Part shown: positions 1 to 5,892 of the stretch, piece after piece
How positions within the stretch are numbered: the stretch's first letter is position 1
Layout: each line of letters opens with the position of its first letter
NCBI GenBank assembly: GCA_014523665.1
Contig: JAATVR010000657.1
Coordinates: 1-6,496, forward strand
DNA from: Nitrososphaerales archaeon TH526
Lineage (GTDB): Archaea > Thermoproteota > Nitrososphaeria > Nitrososphaerales > Nitrososphaeraceae
Direction of reading: 5' to 3'
Length of the DNA: 6,496 nt
Notes under the pieces: model-generated
Told to the model about the DNA's origin: nothing
Database searches by the model: none
The model's input: only the letters and a program-made list of their open reading frames with translations
Made by a program: the position numbers and the translations under genes

Positions 1-71
1 CATGACCCGCTGGAGCCAGTCTTGAGTAACGCAAATATTCTTCATAGGGGCTCTAATTAAGGCAATTAAGA

Positions 72-359
72 ATGACTCACAATGGGGTTGACATCGATCA
101 GTTCTTGCTTCTTGCGATTTACCCAACTGTGGCTTTCTTTGCGGTGGGCTACCTGGGAAAAAAGCTCGCTTTATCAGATTTCCTAAAGTACGGTCTTCAA
201 TCCTTAACCAGCTTTGCATTTTCAATTTCATACTTCGTTCTGGTTCCGAACGGAAATGCGCAGGGAATTGCAATAGTTCTACTGCTATTTGGCATACTAC
301 TTCTCGTTGTCGCTAGAAAGAACAAATTGGATTCAGAGATTTACAAACCTCATGCGTAA
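72..359 (+). CDS. small three-helix membrane protein, function unknown
   Basis: A 95-residue protein that I do not recognise. Three hydrophobic segments are visible at about residues 10-28, 40-57 and 64-81. A short polar N-terminus (MTHNGVDIDQ) precedes them, a Gly-Lys-Lys turn lies between helices 1 and 2, and a basic tail (ARKNK) follows helix 3. The positive-inside rule would put the C-terminus in the cytoplasm and the N-terminus outside. There is no signal-peptidase site, cysteine or obvious catalytic residue. The ATG start is the first in frame. An A/T-rich AAATATT (33-39) lies upstream, but its spacing to the ATG (33-39 nt) is longer than for the clear leaderless genes here, so the promoter is uncertain. 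The gene is followed by a 262-bp gap before the RAM-domain gene, so they are probably not co-transcribed. It could be a conserved lineage-specific membrane protein. Confidence 0.7.
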   Translation: MTHNGVDIDQFLLLAIYPTVAFFAVGYLGKKLALSDFLKYGLQSLTSFAFSISYFVLVPNGNAQGIAIVLLLFGILLLVVARKNKLDSEIYKPHA

Positions 360-590
360 GGTTGACTGGTCTTTTCTGTTCTGATAAGGTATCTATTCAA
401 TTTAGTACTTGGGCATCATTTAGTTTTCAAAGCCTCTCACGCCTTTTTACAGACTCATATGTATGTTCTGTGCCGAGATCTGCACATTATGAAAAATTAC
501 ATCAAATTGTCAGAGGAAATTTATTGTACGTCTCGCATTAGCAAATGTCATTAGATAGGAAGTGGTGTCAGAATTGCACGACCTAAAAGG

Positions 591-597
591 ATTAATA
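591..597 (+). promoter_or_regulatory. TATA-like box of the first RAM-domain gene
   Basis: ATTAATA ends 24 nt before the ATG at 622. That is the spacing expected for an archaeal TATA box when transcription begins at or next to the start codon, giving a leaderless mRNA. The paralogous gene at 4954 has TTTAATA at the same spacing, which supports both calls. Confidence 0.55.
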
Positions 598-621
598 GAC
601 CGGATATGACTTAAACTGTTG

Positions 622-882
622 ATGCCAACAGCTTATGTTCTTATTAATTGCGACCTCGGCTCAGAGGAGGAAATTCTAAAGGAGCTGAGGAGATTAAATG
701 AGGTTGTTGAATTAAGCGGAGTATACGGCGTTTATGACATAATTGTGAAAATAAGAGCTGATTCTATGGATAAACTGAGAGAGACGATAACCTGGCATGT
801 CAGAAGAATTGACAAGGTTAGATCTACTCTTACAATGATAGTCATTGAAGGGCAAGGAGACAAGTCAAGGTCTCAGTCATAA
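622..882 (+). CDS. stand-alone Lrp/AsnC ligand-binding (RAM) domain protein
   Basis: An 86-residue protein that matches only the C-terminal ligand-binding/oligomerisation (RAM) domain of Lrp/AsnC regulators. There is no helix-turn-helix, so it should not bind DNA by itself. Visible features are the β-strand start MPTAYVLINCDLG, helix EEEILKELRRL, the turn-strand GVYGVYDIIVKI, helix SMDKLRETITWHVRRI and the final strand STLTMIVIEGQ. The family fold is βαββαβ, and free-standing members form dimers or higher rings that can bind amino acids or associate with full-length Lrp proteins. The ligand here is unknown. I chose the ATG at 622 over the in-frame TTG one codon upstream: the paralogue at 4954 begins with the same MPTAY, and the TATA-like box fits a leaderless start. 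A short hydrophilic tail (DKSRSQS) is absent from the paralogue. Confidence 0.88.
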   Translation: MPTAYVLINCDLGSEEEILKELRRLNEVVELSGVYGVYDIIVKIRADSMDKLRETITWHVRRIDKVRSTLTMIVIEGQGDKSRSQS

Positions 883-943
883 TTTCTGTACAAAGGTCTG
901 AAAAGGCCTTCCATGTATCAGAGTATTACAAACACATCCTCTT

Positions 944-952
944 AAAAAAAAA
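944..952 (-). terminator. T-run terminator of the leftward membrane-protein gene
   Basis: Nine consecutive A residues on the plus strand read as T9 on the minus strand, beginning about 31 nt past the stop codon at 984-986. Archaeal RNA polymerase terminates intrinsically at T-rich runs without needing a hairpin. This is the longest such run in the window and lies in the convergent gap between the genes ending at 882 and 984. Confidence 0.6.
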
Positions 953-983
953 CTCAGGCATGCACGTATTGACAATCGTTCAC

Positions 984-1319
984 TCAAAGCTTAATATCAA
1001 TGATCCTAAACCCTAAGACCATCGCGATTCCTATGATGACAAATCCAGCTGCCATTAACGCACCTTGATTCTTAATTGGTGCTTGGGAGATTCCACCCTT
1101 ATATAGTAGGTAAACTCCACTCGTCCCAAGAAGAAAAATGATGGTCATGACTACTGTTTCAGCAATCGTCTGAATAGATCTTGATGGGATTATGAAAGAG
1201 CCTGATAATCTTCCTGATCCTTCAAGAATGGAATTAAACAACCCTGATCCTAGCGCAAAGAAGAACACAAGATAAATAGATGATGCAACCAAAATTGCCT
1301 TATTAGAACTCATTGGCAT
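984..1319 (-). CDS. small three-helix membrane protein, function unknown
   Basis: A 111-residue protein, from the preferred start, that I do not recognise. Three hydrophobic segments lie at about residues 8-26, 50-72 and 87-105. A polar loop rich in Gly, Ser and Arg joins helices 1 and 2 (about 27-49), and helix 3 ends in FRIIDIKL at the C-terminus. The frame stays open to an ATG at 1370 (128 residues). I prefer the ATG at 1319 because a strong TATA-like box, TTTATAAA on the minus strand at 1346-1353, would lie inside the longer version and sits 27 nt before 1319. The shorter form also begins directly with a short polar tail (MPMSSNK) before helix 1. It lies downstream of the cyclase-family gene on the same strand, but its own promoter suggests separate transcription. 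A T9 terminator follows. Confidence 0.7.
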   Translation of the reverse strand: MPMSSNKAILVASSIYLVFFFALGSGLFNSILEGSGRLSGSFIIPSRSIQTIAETVVMTIIFLLGTSGVYLLYKGGISQAPIKNQGALMAAGFVIIGIAMVLGFRIIDIKL

Positions 1320-1345
1320 TTTATTGTCAACTAGAGTAAGACTAT

Positions 1346-1353
1346 TTATAAAT
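1346..1353 (-). promoter_or_regulatory. TATA-like box deciding the start of the 984-1319 gene
   Basis: On the minus strand this reads TTTATAAA within GACATTTATAAATAGTC, close to an ideal archaeal TATA box. It ends 26 nt before the ATG at 1319, consistent with a leaderless or nearly leaderless transcript. It falls inside the coding region if the upstream ATG at 1370 is used, which argues against that longer start. Confidence 0.55.
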
Positions 1354-1400
1354 GTCTTTTTAGCCCTCATTCAACTGATGATATATCGCAGTTAAACCGT

Positions 1401-2060
1401 TCAAAGGTTCGGAGAACTTTCATCGGCCATTATTGCTAGTGCTCTAACAGGAGAACCCGAGGCTCCCTTTAACTTGAGCGGAGTGATTAACAAAGTGAAT
1501 GTGTCTTTATGTTCTAAATTCTCGAGATTACATAAATTCTCTACGATCAAAATCCCATTACCAAGAAGTGCTTTGTGACTAGAGAAATCCTCATCTGAAC
1601 CAATATCGATACTGGGACCATCTATTCCTACGGCGTTTATCTTCTTTTCTGCTAAGAACTCAGCAGCAGCCACCGATAACCCAGGATTGCTTATCATATA
1701 ATCTTTATTATCTATCATATTGTGCCAGCCAGTTCTAAACACGATTGATATCCCGCGATCTATTTCGTCGATACCGCGTAATTCATCAAGGGTAATCAAT
1801 CCGTTGGCACCTTTAGGCAGGTGTAACAAGAGGGCAGGACATACTAGCCGCTCTACTCCGATCATATCTATACTCTCGGAATATGCTACGAAATGGGAAG
1901 GTGCATCCAGATGAGTACCGGTATGAGTGCTCATCATCATAATTTCTGATTCGTAAGAATGCATATCATATTTTGTCCACTTCATGAATAGGGGTTGAGG
2001 AGACCCTGGAAATACCTGCATATTCGCATTTATTTCGAGCGACAGATCTATCAGCTGCAT
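1401..2060 (-). CDS. cyclase / kynurenine formamidase-family metal-dependent hydrolase
   Basis: A 219-residue protein of the cyclase family (COG1878-like), which includes kynurenine formamidase KynB, isatin hydrolase and polyketide cyclases. These are cytoplasmic enzymes using Zn2+ or Mn2+. The hallmark HTGTHLDAPSH lies at residues 46-56, giving metal ligands His46, His50 and Asp52 and the conserved His56. Other family blocks are the N-terminal IDLSLEINANMQVFPGSP, GIDGPSID (145-152), SHKALLGNGILIVENL (161-176, with His162 and Glu174 as candidate catalytic residues) and the C-terminal GASGSPVRALAI. Length is typical. The substrate cannot be inferred: no tryptophan-degradation or other catabolic gene is adjacent. 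It lies 173 bp downstream of pyrB on the same strand, and an A/T-rich box (2094-2101) suggests its own transcription. The ATG at 2060 fits the family N-terminus, which begins one or two residues before the IDLS strand. Confidence 0.88.
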   Translation of the reverse strand: MQLIDLSLEINANMQVFPGSPQPLFMKWTKYDMHSYESEIMMMSTHTGTHLDAPSHFVAYSESIDMIGVERLVCPALLLHLPKGANGLITLDELRGIDEIDRGISIVFRTGWHNMIDNKDYMISNPGLSVAAAEFLAEKKINAVGIDGPSIDIGSDEDFSSHKALLGNGILIVENLCNLENLEHKDTFTLLITPLKLKGASGSPVRALAIMADESSPNL

Positions 2061-2093
2061 CTATTTACTCTGTCTCGTTATTTCCACTACTGA

Positions 2094-2101
2094 TTTTTAA
2101 A
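2094..2101 (-). promoter_or_regulatory. possible TATA-like box of the cyclase-family gene
   Basis: The minus strand reads TTTAAAAA here, ending 33 nt before the ATG at 2060. This would give a short leader of about 6-10 nt. The spacing is less exact than at the clear leaderless promoters in this window, so the call is tentative. Confidence 0.3.
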
Positions 2102-2233
2102 TCGTATCAAACCAATTCGACACATGGTATTGCTCTTATTTTCTATATTATCATCATGTTCTGGAAGCTAGGTAGTTTCACTAATTGCAGTTCACTACTA
2201 TACCTGACATAAAATCGTCAGAATACGATTCGA

Positions 2234-3172
2234 TTATACGGGGTCTTCATTGATTATGAGTGCCAGAAGTGCTGCTCTAATTTCCTTCCCATTTGCTGCT
2301 TGCCTGAAATATGTGGCATTGCTAGTGTTGTCGATTGAATGCGAGATCTCATCCAACCTAGGCAATGGATGCATAATTGAAACATCAGTTTTCGACTTAT
2401 CGAGTGTAGTTTGATCGATAGTATATGTACCTTTTACTTTTTCATATTCTTGTATGTCAGGGAATCGTTCTTTCTGGATCCTTGTTACATATATGACATC
2501 CAACGTTGACAAGATCTCCTCAGGGATGTCGGTGTACTCTTGTATCTTTAACTTGTTTTCCACGCCGTATAGTGACTCCTTTCGTATCCTAAGTGTTGGG
2601 GGTGATATCAGTCGAATATCCACATCATAGTTAGCGAGCCCATAAACCAAAGAATAAATGGTTCTCCCATACTTTAGGTCACCAATAATTCCTATTCGAA
2701 GGCCGTCAATTCTGCCTTTCTCTTTATGAATTGTGTATAGATCGAGCATGGCTTGAGTCGGATGTTCTTCGCTTCCGCTCCCTGCGTTGATAACGGGATT
2801 CCTTGACAATTCGCTTGCAAATCTACCAGAACCATCTAGTGGATGTCTCAATACGAGTACATCCGAGTACAAATCCATAATTCTAATCGTATCTGACAAA
2901 CTTTCGCCCTTTTCAATAGATGAAGATTTAGGATCAGCAATACCAATTGAGCTACCACCGATAGACGAGATCGCGGCTTCAAAACTCATTCTTGTTCTGG
3001 TGCTTGGTTCATAATAGATTGAACCTAGGGTTCGTCCTTTTCCCAATTCGCTTCTTTCAGTCCTAGGTAGGTTAGATATCTTGTCCGTGAAATTGAAGAG
3101 AAATTCTAGTTCATTTCTAGTAAAGTCCCTTATTGAAACAACGTCCCTATCATAGTAATGATTTGCGGTCAA
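2234..3172 (-). CDS. pyrB: aspartate carbamoyltransferase, catalytic subunit
   Basis: A 312-residue enzyme, of usual length, for the committed step of pyrimidine synthesis: carbamoyl phosphate plus L-aspartate gives N-carbamoyl-L-aspartate. It acts as a cytoplasmic trimer. The carbamoyl-phosphate site is YEPSTRTRMSFEA (54-66, with Ser57-Arg61). The 80s loop carries Ser84 and Lys88 (SSSIEKGES). Further conserved elements are Arg109-His110-Pro111, HPTQ at 137-140, GDLKYGRT at 164-171 (Arg170), Arg231-Ile-Gln233, HPLPRLDEI at 268-276 and YFRQAANG at 288-295. These correspond to E. coli Arg105, His134, Gln137, Arg167, Arg229 and the 267-268 Leu-Pro region. The start is TTG at 3172: no ATG, GTG or other TTG lies upstream before an in-frame stop, and only a short tail precedes the conserved RDVVSIRDF. 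No pyrI is adjacent. It is divergent from aif6. Confidence 0.96.
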   Translation of the reverse strand: MTANHYYDRDVVSIRDFTRNELEFLFNFTDKISNLPRTERSELGKGRTLGSIYYEPSTRTRMSFEAAISSIGGSSIGIADPKSSSIEKGESLSDTIRIMDLYSDVLVLRHPLDGSGRFASELSRNPVINAGSGSEEHPTQAMLDLYTIHKEKGRIDGLRIGIIGDLKYGRTIYSLVYGLANYDVDIRLISPPTLRIRKESLYGVENKLKIQEYTDIPEEILSTLDVIYVTRIQKERFPDIQEYEKVKGTYTIDQTTLDKSKTDVSIMHPLPRLDEISHSIDNTSNATYFRQAANGKEIRAALLALIINEDPV

Positions 3173-3207
3173 TTTCGTAAGTCTTGATCCAATATTCCAA
3201 TACTTGT

Positions 3208-3219
3208 GTATTTATTATT
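3208..3219 (-). promoter_or_regulatory. possible TATA-like box of pyrB
   Basis: The minus strand reads AATAATAAATAC, 36-47 nt before the TTG start at 3172. It is the most A/T-rich stretch in the pyrB/aif6 gap and would give a leader of roughly 10-15 nt. No Shine-Dalgarno-like sequence is visible before the TTG. Tentative. Confidence 0.3.
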
Positions 3220-3351
3220 TTGAGTGGTTCATTTTCAAGTGTCTGTCTCTGTACTGCATGAGGCGTCGTCAGAAGGCTACTTGACGATATGAATTCGATA
3301 CCACTTCCCAATAGGTTCATATGAAGAAATGGCTCACCGAATCTCTATTAG

Positions 3352-4020
3352 TTGGGAATTTACAAATACGATATCTACAAGAGTCCAAATCTAGGATTGT
3401 TTGTACGAGCAAACAATAGCACACTCATCCTACCCTTTGGTTTCGCCGAAACCAAGATGACTAAATTGAGGAGTTATCTAGAGGTCGAAAATGTAGTGTT
3501 CACTTCGATTGGAGGAACCAGGCTCATTGGGGCGATGGCTGTTATGAACAACAAAGGTATTTTGTTGTCGTCCTTTTCGTCGGACGAGGAGATTGAAGTT
3601 ATGAGGCGCTCGACAGGGCTTAACGTAGAGAGATTATCTAGTAGGTTTACTGCAGTTGGGAACCTTGTTTTGGCAAATGACAATGGTGCATTGGTTTCAC
3701 CCATATTCAAAGGTGAAGTAGACAAGCAAGTACAGGATGTTCTTGGCGTTCCCGTTATCTCATGTACGGTGGCCGGATACTACCAAATCGGTTCGATAAT
3801 TGTTGCAACCGATACCGGCGCAGCTGTCCATCCCAAAGCGTCAGAAGAAGAATTAGCTATTATTGCAGAGACTCTAAAGGTTGAAACTGAGCCAGTCACG
3901 GTTAATGGTGGTATGCCATTCCTATCATCGGGATTACTTGCTAACAGCAAATCCGTTATTGCTGGTAGTCTGACGAGTGGACCCGAGTTGATCATGATTA
4001 GCAGAGCTTTCAAGGTCTAG
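3352..4020 (+). CDS. eif6: translation initiation factor 6 (aIF6/eIF6)
   Basis: A 222-residue protein with the length and motifs of archaeal aIF6. The factor binds the large ribosomal subunit near its intersubunit face, keeps it from joining the small subunit and takes part in 50S maturation. The fold is a five-bladed pseudo-symmetric pentein. Matching motifs are IYKYDIYKSPNLGLFVRA (3-20), the second repeat TSIGGTRLIGAMAVMNNKG (51-69), AVGNLVLANDNGALVSP (101-117), IGSIIVATDTGAAVHP (146-161) and the final GGMPFLSSGLLANSK (186-200) with AGSLTSGPEL (204-213). The start is TTG at 3352. A stop codon lies immediately before it in frame, and the conserved first strand begins at once, so no other start fits. 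No Shine-Dalgarno sequence is evident; TTCATATG at 3316-3323 is a weak TATA candidate. Its common archaeal neighbours (L31e, L39e, LX) are not in this window. Confidence 0.96.
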   Translation: MGIYKYDIYKSPNLGLFVRANNSTLILPFGFAETKMTKLRSYLEVENVVFTSIGGTRLIGAMAVMNNKGILLSSFSSDEEIEVMRRSTGLNVERLSSRFTAVGNLVLANDNGALVSPIFKGEVDKQVQDVLGVPVISCTVAGYYQIGSIIVATDTGAAVHPKASEEELAIIAETLKVETEPVTVNGGMPFLSSGLLANSKSVIAGSLTSGPELIMISRAFKV

Positions 4021-4286
4021 GTTATCTGCTGCCGATCTGTACACAACTATATGGTAATCCATTGGTAAATGGCTATTTTGAATCTTGATGGAGGAGTAGT
4101 GTAGATAAAGATTGAGAAATACAGACTGAAAAATAAAGATGAGAGTAGGTCAAAAACATTTTATGAATTGAGAAAATGGAATATCCTAAAATTCTTGCCG
4201 TCCTGTATAAAGTTGAATAAGCTGGGATCTTCCGAACAAGATTTTAATGATATTTGTAAATATGAATTGGTTTTGACAACAATAAC
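4021..4286 (+). other. gene-free gap between aif6 and the next gene
   Basis: An A/T-rich stretch with only very short open frames (10-15 codons), none with a recognisable product or well-placed promoter. A CTATTTTG patch about 50-60 nt after the aif6 stop could aid termination but is weak. I see no tRNA, repeat or hairpin. The right end leads into the strong promoter at 4288-4295. Confidence 0.4.
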
Positions 4287-4287
4287 G

Positions 4288-4295
4288 TATATAAT
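4288..4295 (+). promoter_or_regulatory. TATA box of the single-pass membrane protein gene
   Basis: TATATAAT within CGTATATAATAAC ends 24 nt before the ATG at 4320. This is the best archaeal TATA match in the window. The spacing implies transcription starting at the ATG (leaderless), and it decides between the TTG at 4314 and the ATG at 4320 in favour of the latter. Confidence 0.65.
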
Positions 4296-4319
4296 AACAA
4301 AATAGAGATAATATTGACG

Positions 4320-4841
4320 ATGTCTGACAACGGAGTAGAGCCTAACGAGGAAAGGTCTCCATTTACAAGTACTTGGACTATTGAATGGAAGGACAAAGCT
4401 AGTCATGTTGTCAACACACAAAGAGAAAATGACTACCCGCAAGCCTTAAGTCTATTTAACGAGCTATCTAGTTCGGGAATTGACGTAGTTCTCTACGAAA
4501 TACGGACGCCCATAGCCGATCCATCTGCCCAACCAAAAAAAATCCCAATTCTGAATAGCGCAAAGGCAAAGAAAAGAATATCCCGCGGAGAACCGAAACC
4601 GCGAGCAGGTGGGGTGTCAGAGAGAATTACAAGTGCAAGCAAGTCTGCAAGAACTTCTCGTCTAAAGGATATGAGGACAAGAATACTGATCTTGATTGCT
4701 GTTATCGCAGTTTTTGTCATTATTCTTTTTCTGATTTCAATTCTGTTTAGTGGCAGTGATTTAGCGCATAATTTTTCAATTTACGCTTTTTCAGTTAAAT
4801 CTTCTGTTCTAGGACTGAACATACAACCAGTTCTAAAATAG
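4320..4841 (+). CDS. single-pass membrane protein with small N-terminal domain, function unknown
   Basis: A 173-residue protein that I do not recognise. Residues about 18-62 look like one compact domain: strand WTIEW, a second strand ASHVVNT, helix DYPQALSLFNELSSSG and strand IDVVLYEIRTP, which suggests a β-β-α-β unit. A low-complexity basic linker rich in Lys, Arg, Ser and Pro follows (about 66-120). A strongly hydrophobic segment lies at about 121-144 and a short tail of about 29 residues ends the protein. The dense positive charge directly before the helix predicts that the N-terminal domain and linker are cytoplasmic and the tail outside, with no signal peptide. The ATG at 4320 is preferred over the in-frame TTG at 4314 because of the TATA box at 4288-4295. 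The basic linker could contact nucleic acid, membrane lipid or a ribosome; that is speculation. Confidence 0.72.
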   Translation: MSDNGVEPNEERSPFTSTWTIEWKDKASHVVNTQRENDYPQALSLFNELSSSGIDVVLYEIRTPIADPSAQPKKIPILNSAKAKKRISRGEPKPRAGGVSERITSASKSARTSRLKDMRTRILILIAVIAVFVIILFLISILFSGSDLAHNFSIYAFSVKSSVLGLNIQPVLK

Positions 4842-4906
4842 CATTTGTAATGTTTAGGGCTCAATCAATTGGCCAGCTTGGGCTTTTACCGTGTAATTGT
4901 CACATC

Positions 4907-4911
4907 TTTTT
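4907..4911 (+). terminator. possible T-run terminator after the single-pass membrane protein gene
   Basis: Five T residues (CATCTTTTTCAG) lie about 65 nt past the stop codon at 4841 and just before the next promoter. Short T-runs can terminate archaeal transcripts, but five is weak, so this is tentative. Confidence 0.25.
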
Positions 4912-4923
4912 CAGATACACAAG

Positions 4924-4930
4924 TTTAATA
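4924..4930 (+). promoter_or_regulatory. TATA-like box of the second RAM-domain gene
   Basis: TTTAATA ends 23 nt before the ATG at 4954, consistent with a leaderless transcript. The frame is open upstream to a TTG at 4897, but that start would place this box inside the coding region. The paralogue at 622 has a similar box at almost the same distance. Confidence 0.6.
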
Positions 4931-4953
4931 CCACTGGCTATAATTATAGGGCT

Positions 4954-5199
4954 ATGCCAACAGCATACGTGCTACTAAACTGTGAACTCGGTCATGAGGC
5001 AGATATTATTAACGAACTGAAAAAACTACCAGGAATCAATGATGTTGAAGGATGTTATGGGGTTTATGACATGATCGTGAAAATAAGCTCTGATTCGATG
5101 GACAAACTAAAGGAGACAATAACGTGGCACATTAGAAAAATAGACAAAATAAAGTCAACATTAACATTGATAGTTATAGAAGGTCAGGGGAATAATTAG
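4954..5199 (+). CDS. stand-alone Lrp/AsnC ligand-binding (RAM) domain protein, paralogue
   Basis: An 81-residue protein consisting solely of a RAM domain, with no DNA-binding helix-turn-helix. It aligns without gaps to the protein at 622-882, with about 53 of 80 positions identical by hand count. Shared blocks are MPTAYVL, YGVYD, IVKI, DSMDKL, ETITWH, STLT and IVIEGQG. Differences concentrate in the first helix and the following turn (residues about 14-34), where NEVVELSGVYG becomes PGINDVEGCYG. That region may change partner or ligand choice, which is inference. The start is set at ATG 4954: it reproduces the paralogue's N-terminus, and the TATA-like box at 4924-4930 fits it. A longer reading from TTG 4897 would add 19 residues (starting SHLFQIHKF) that the paralogue lacks. 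It lies 112 bp after the membrane-protein gene, with its own promoter. Confidence 0.9.
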   Translation: MPTAYVLLNCELGHEADIINELKKLPGINDVEGCYGVYDMIVKISSDSMDKLKETITWHIRKIDKIKSTLTLIVIEGQGNN

Positions 5200-5495
5200 G
5201 ATTAGCGCGAACTGAAAAGTTACGAATCTACACCTCCCCGGCCAATTCACTGAGTTACTTTTTGTTCGATCGAATTGCATAAAATTTGCTGAGTATCGAC
5301 GCCTAGGTGAAGTTGAGACATCACGTTTCTTTGAGTGGCTTTGACGCTGCTTACATCGTCATACTATTTCTTGTTTCTAGATTGGTATTATATTATTATT
5401 CAAATATGTCAACTCTCTTTTGGTCAACTAGGTTTTCACGTTCACCCGCGTCCGCTGAAATATTCTAGTTTTAAGATATTGTTGTCCGCTTGACT
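5200..5495 (+). other. gene-free convergent gap
   Basis: This 296-bp gap lies between two converging genes, where only terminators would be expected. A T5 run (5259-5263) about 60 nt after the stop at 5199 may end the RAM transcript. An A/T-rich block TATTATATTATTATT (5386-5400) resembles a TATA box on either strand. The longest reading frames beginning with ATG are about 20-24 codons and have no recognisable product. No repeat, tRNA or clear hairpin is seen. Confidence 0.4.
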
Positions 5496-5834
5496 CTAAC
5501 TGATGTTTTGGAATGCCTGCGAAATTTGTGATTTTGCCTCTTCCAAATCCTTATTGCTAGAGAGGAAAAGAGCATTTTCGGGCTTACCCCTTCCGTGCTT
5601 TATGACTATGGCGAGTCCGTCGTCTTTTGGTTGAACATCAAGGAATGTCCTAAAATTTAGCGTCTTCGAGTAGACAATTCGATGCGGGCGCACTTCCTCT
5701 ATAACCACATCACCCAGCGACTTTACGAACCTTCTAAGCTCCAACAAGATCTCTCTGATATCGCCTCTTAAAGTGGTCAAATGATCTTCAAATTGCAAGC
5801 TTGTTTTATTCTTGACGAAACCGAATTCGCTCAT
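5496..5834 (-). CDS. small DUF5655-like protein
   Basis: A 112-residue soluble protein. An N-terminal helical part (EDHLTTLRGDIREILLELRRFVKSLGD, about 16-42) is followed by strands around VVIEEVRPHRIVYSK (43-57), FRTFLDVQPK (61-70) and LAIVIKHGRG (74-83), then a C-terminal helix (NKDLEEAKSQISQAF). The order helix, SLGDxV, strand with a Tyr, strand ending in xPxK, strand resembles DUF5655-type domains, whose biochemical role is not established. This is recognition by eye, not a search result. I prefer the ATG at 5834: a TATA-like box (minus strand TTAATAAA, 5856-5863) sits 22-29 nt upstream. The in-frame TTG at 5867 and ATG at 5843 would add hydrophobic residues (INKGFVIMIL) that overlap or crowd that box. 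An inverted repeat lies upstream of the promoter. Flanking genes give no functional clue. Confidence 0.72.
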   Translation of the reverse strand: MSEFGFVKNKTSLQFEDHLTTLRGDIREILLELRRFVKSLGDVVIEEVRPHRIVYSKTLNFRTFLDVQPKDDGLAIVIKHGRGKPENALFLSSNKDLEEAKSQISQAFQNIS

Positions 5835-5855
5835 GAGAATCATTATGACAAACCC

Positions 5856-5863
5856 TTTATTAA
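5856..5863 (-). promoter_or_regulatory. TATA-like box of the DUF5655-like gene
   Basis: The minus strand reads TTAATAAA here, with its downstream edge 22 nt before the ATG at 5834. The spacing is slightly short but compatible with a leaderless start. It supports choosing the third in-frame start codon (5834) rather than 5867 or 5843. Confidence 0.45.
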
Positions 5864-5892
5864 TCAACGAGGCAATCTCAATCTGGATTTCT

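Noticed and set aside
1..60. Possible C-terminal end of an upstream gene on the plus strand (19 codons ending in TAA at 58-60)
   Set aside because: Nineteen open codons are expected by chance, a minus-strand frame starting at ATG 45 is also open to the edge, and neither peptide is recognisable.
459..554. 31-codon ORF (MYVLCRDLHIMKN...) with three cysteines in the gap before the first RAM gene
   Set aside because: No promoter at the right spacing, no recognisable motif, and its length is within chance expectation.
2124..2171. 15-codon plus-strand ORF MVLLLFSILSSCSGS resembling a lipoprotein signal peptide
   Set aside because: It stops right after the lipobox-like cysteine, has no mature part, and lies in an A/T-rich gap where such strings occur by chance.
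2203..2221. CTGAC...GTCAG inverted repeat just past pyrB, as a hairpin terminator
   Set aside because: Only a 5-bp stem with an 8-base loop and no following T-run on the minus strand; too weak to call.
3321..3419. 32-codon ATG ORF (MKKWLTESLL...) overlapping the start of aif6 in another frame
   Set aside because: It overlaps the well-supported aif6 coding sequence and has no family resemblance, including to L39e.
5247..5321. 24-codon minus-strand ORF MSQLHLGVDTQQIL... in the convergent gap
   Set aside because: No TATA-like box at the expected distance and no known similarity; could be a remnant, but nothing shows it.
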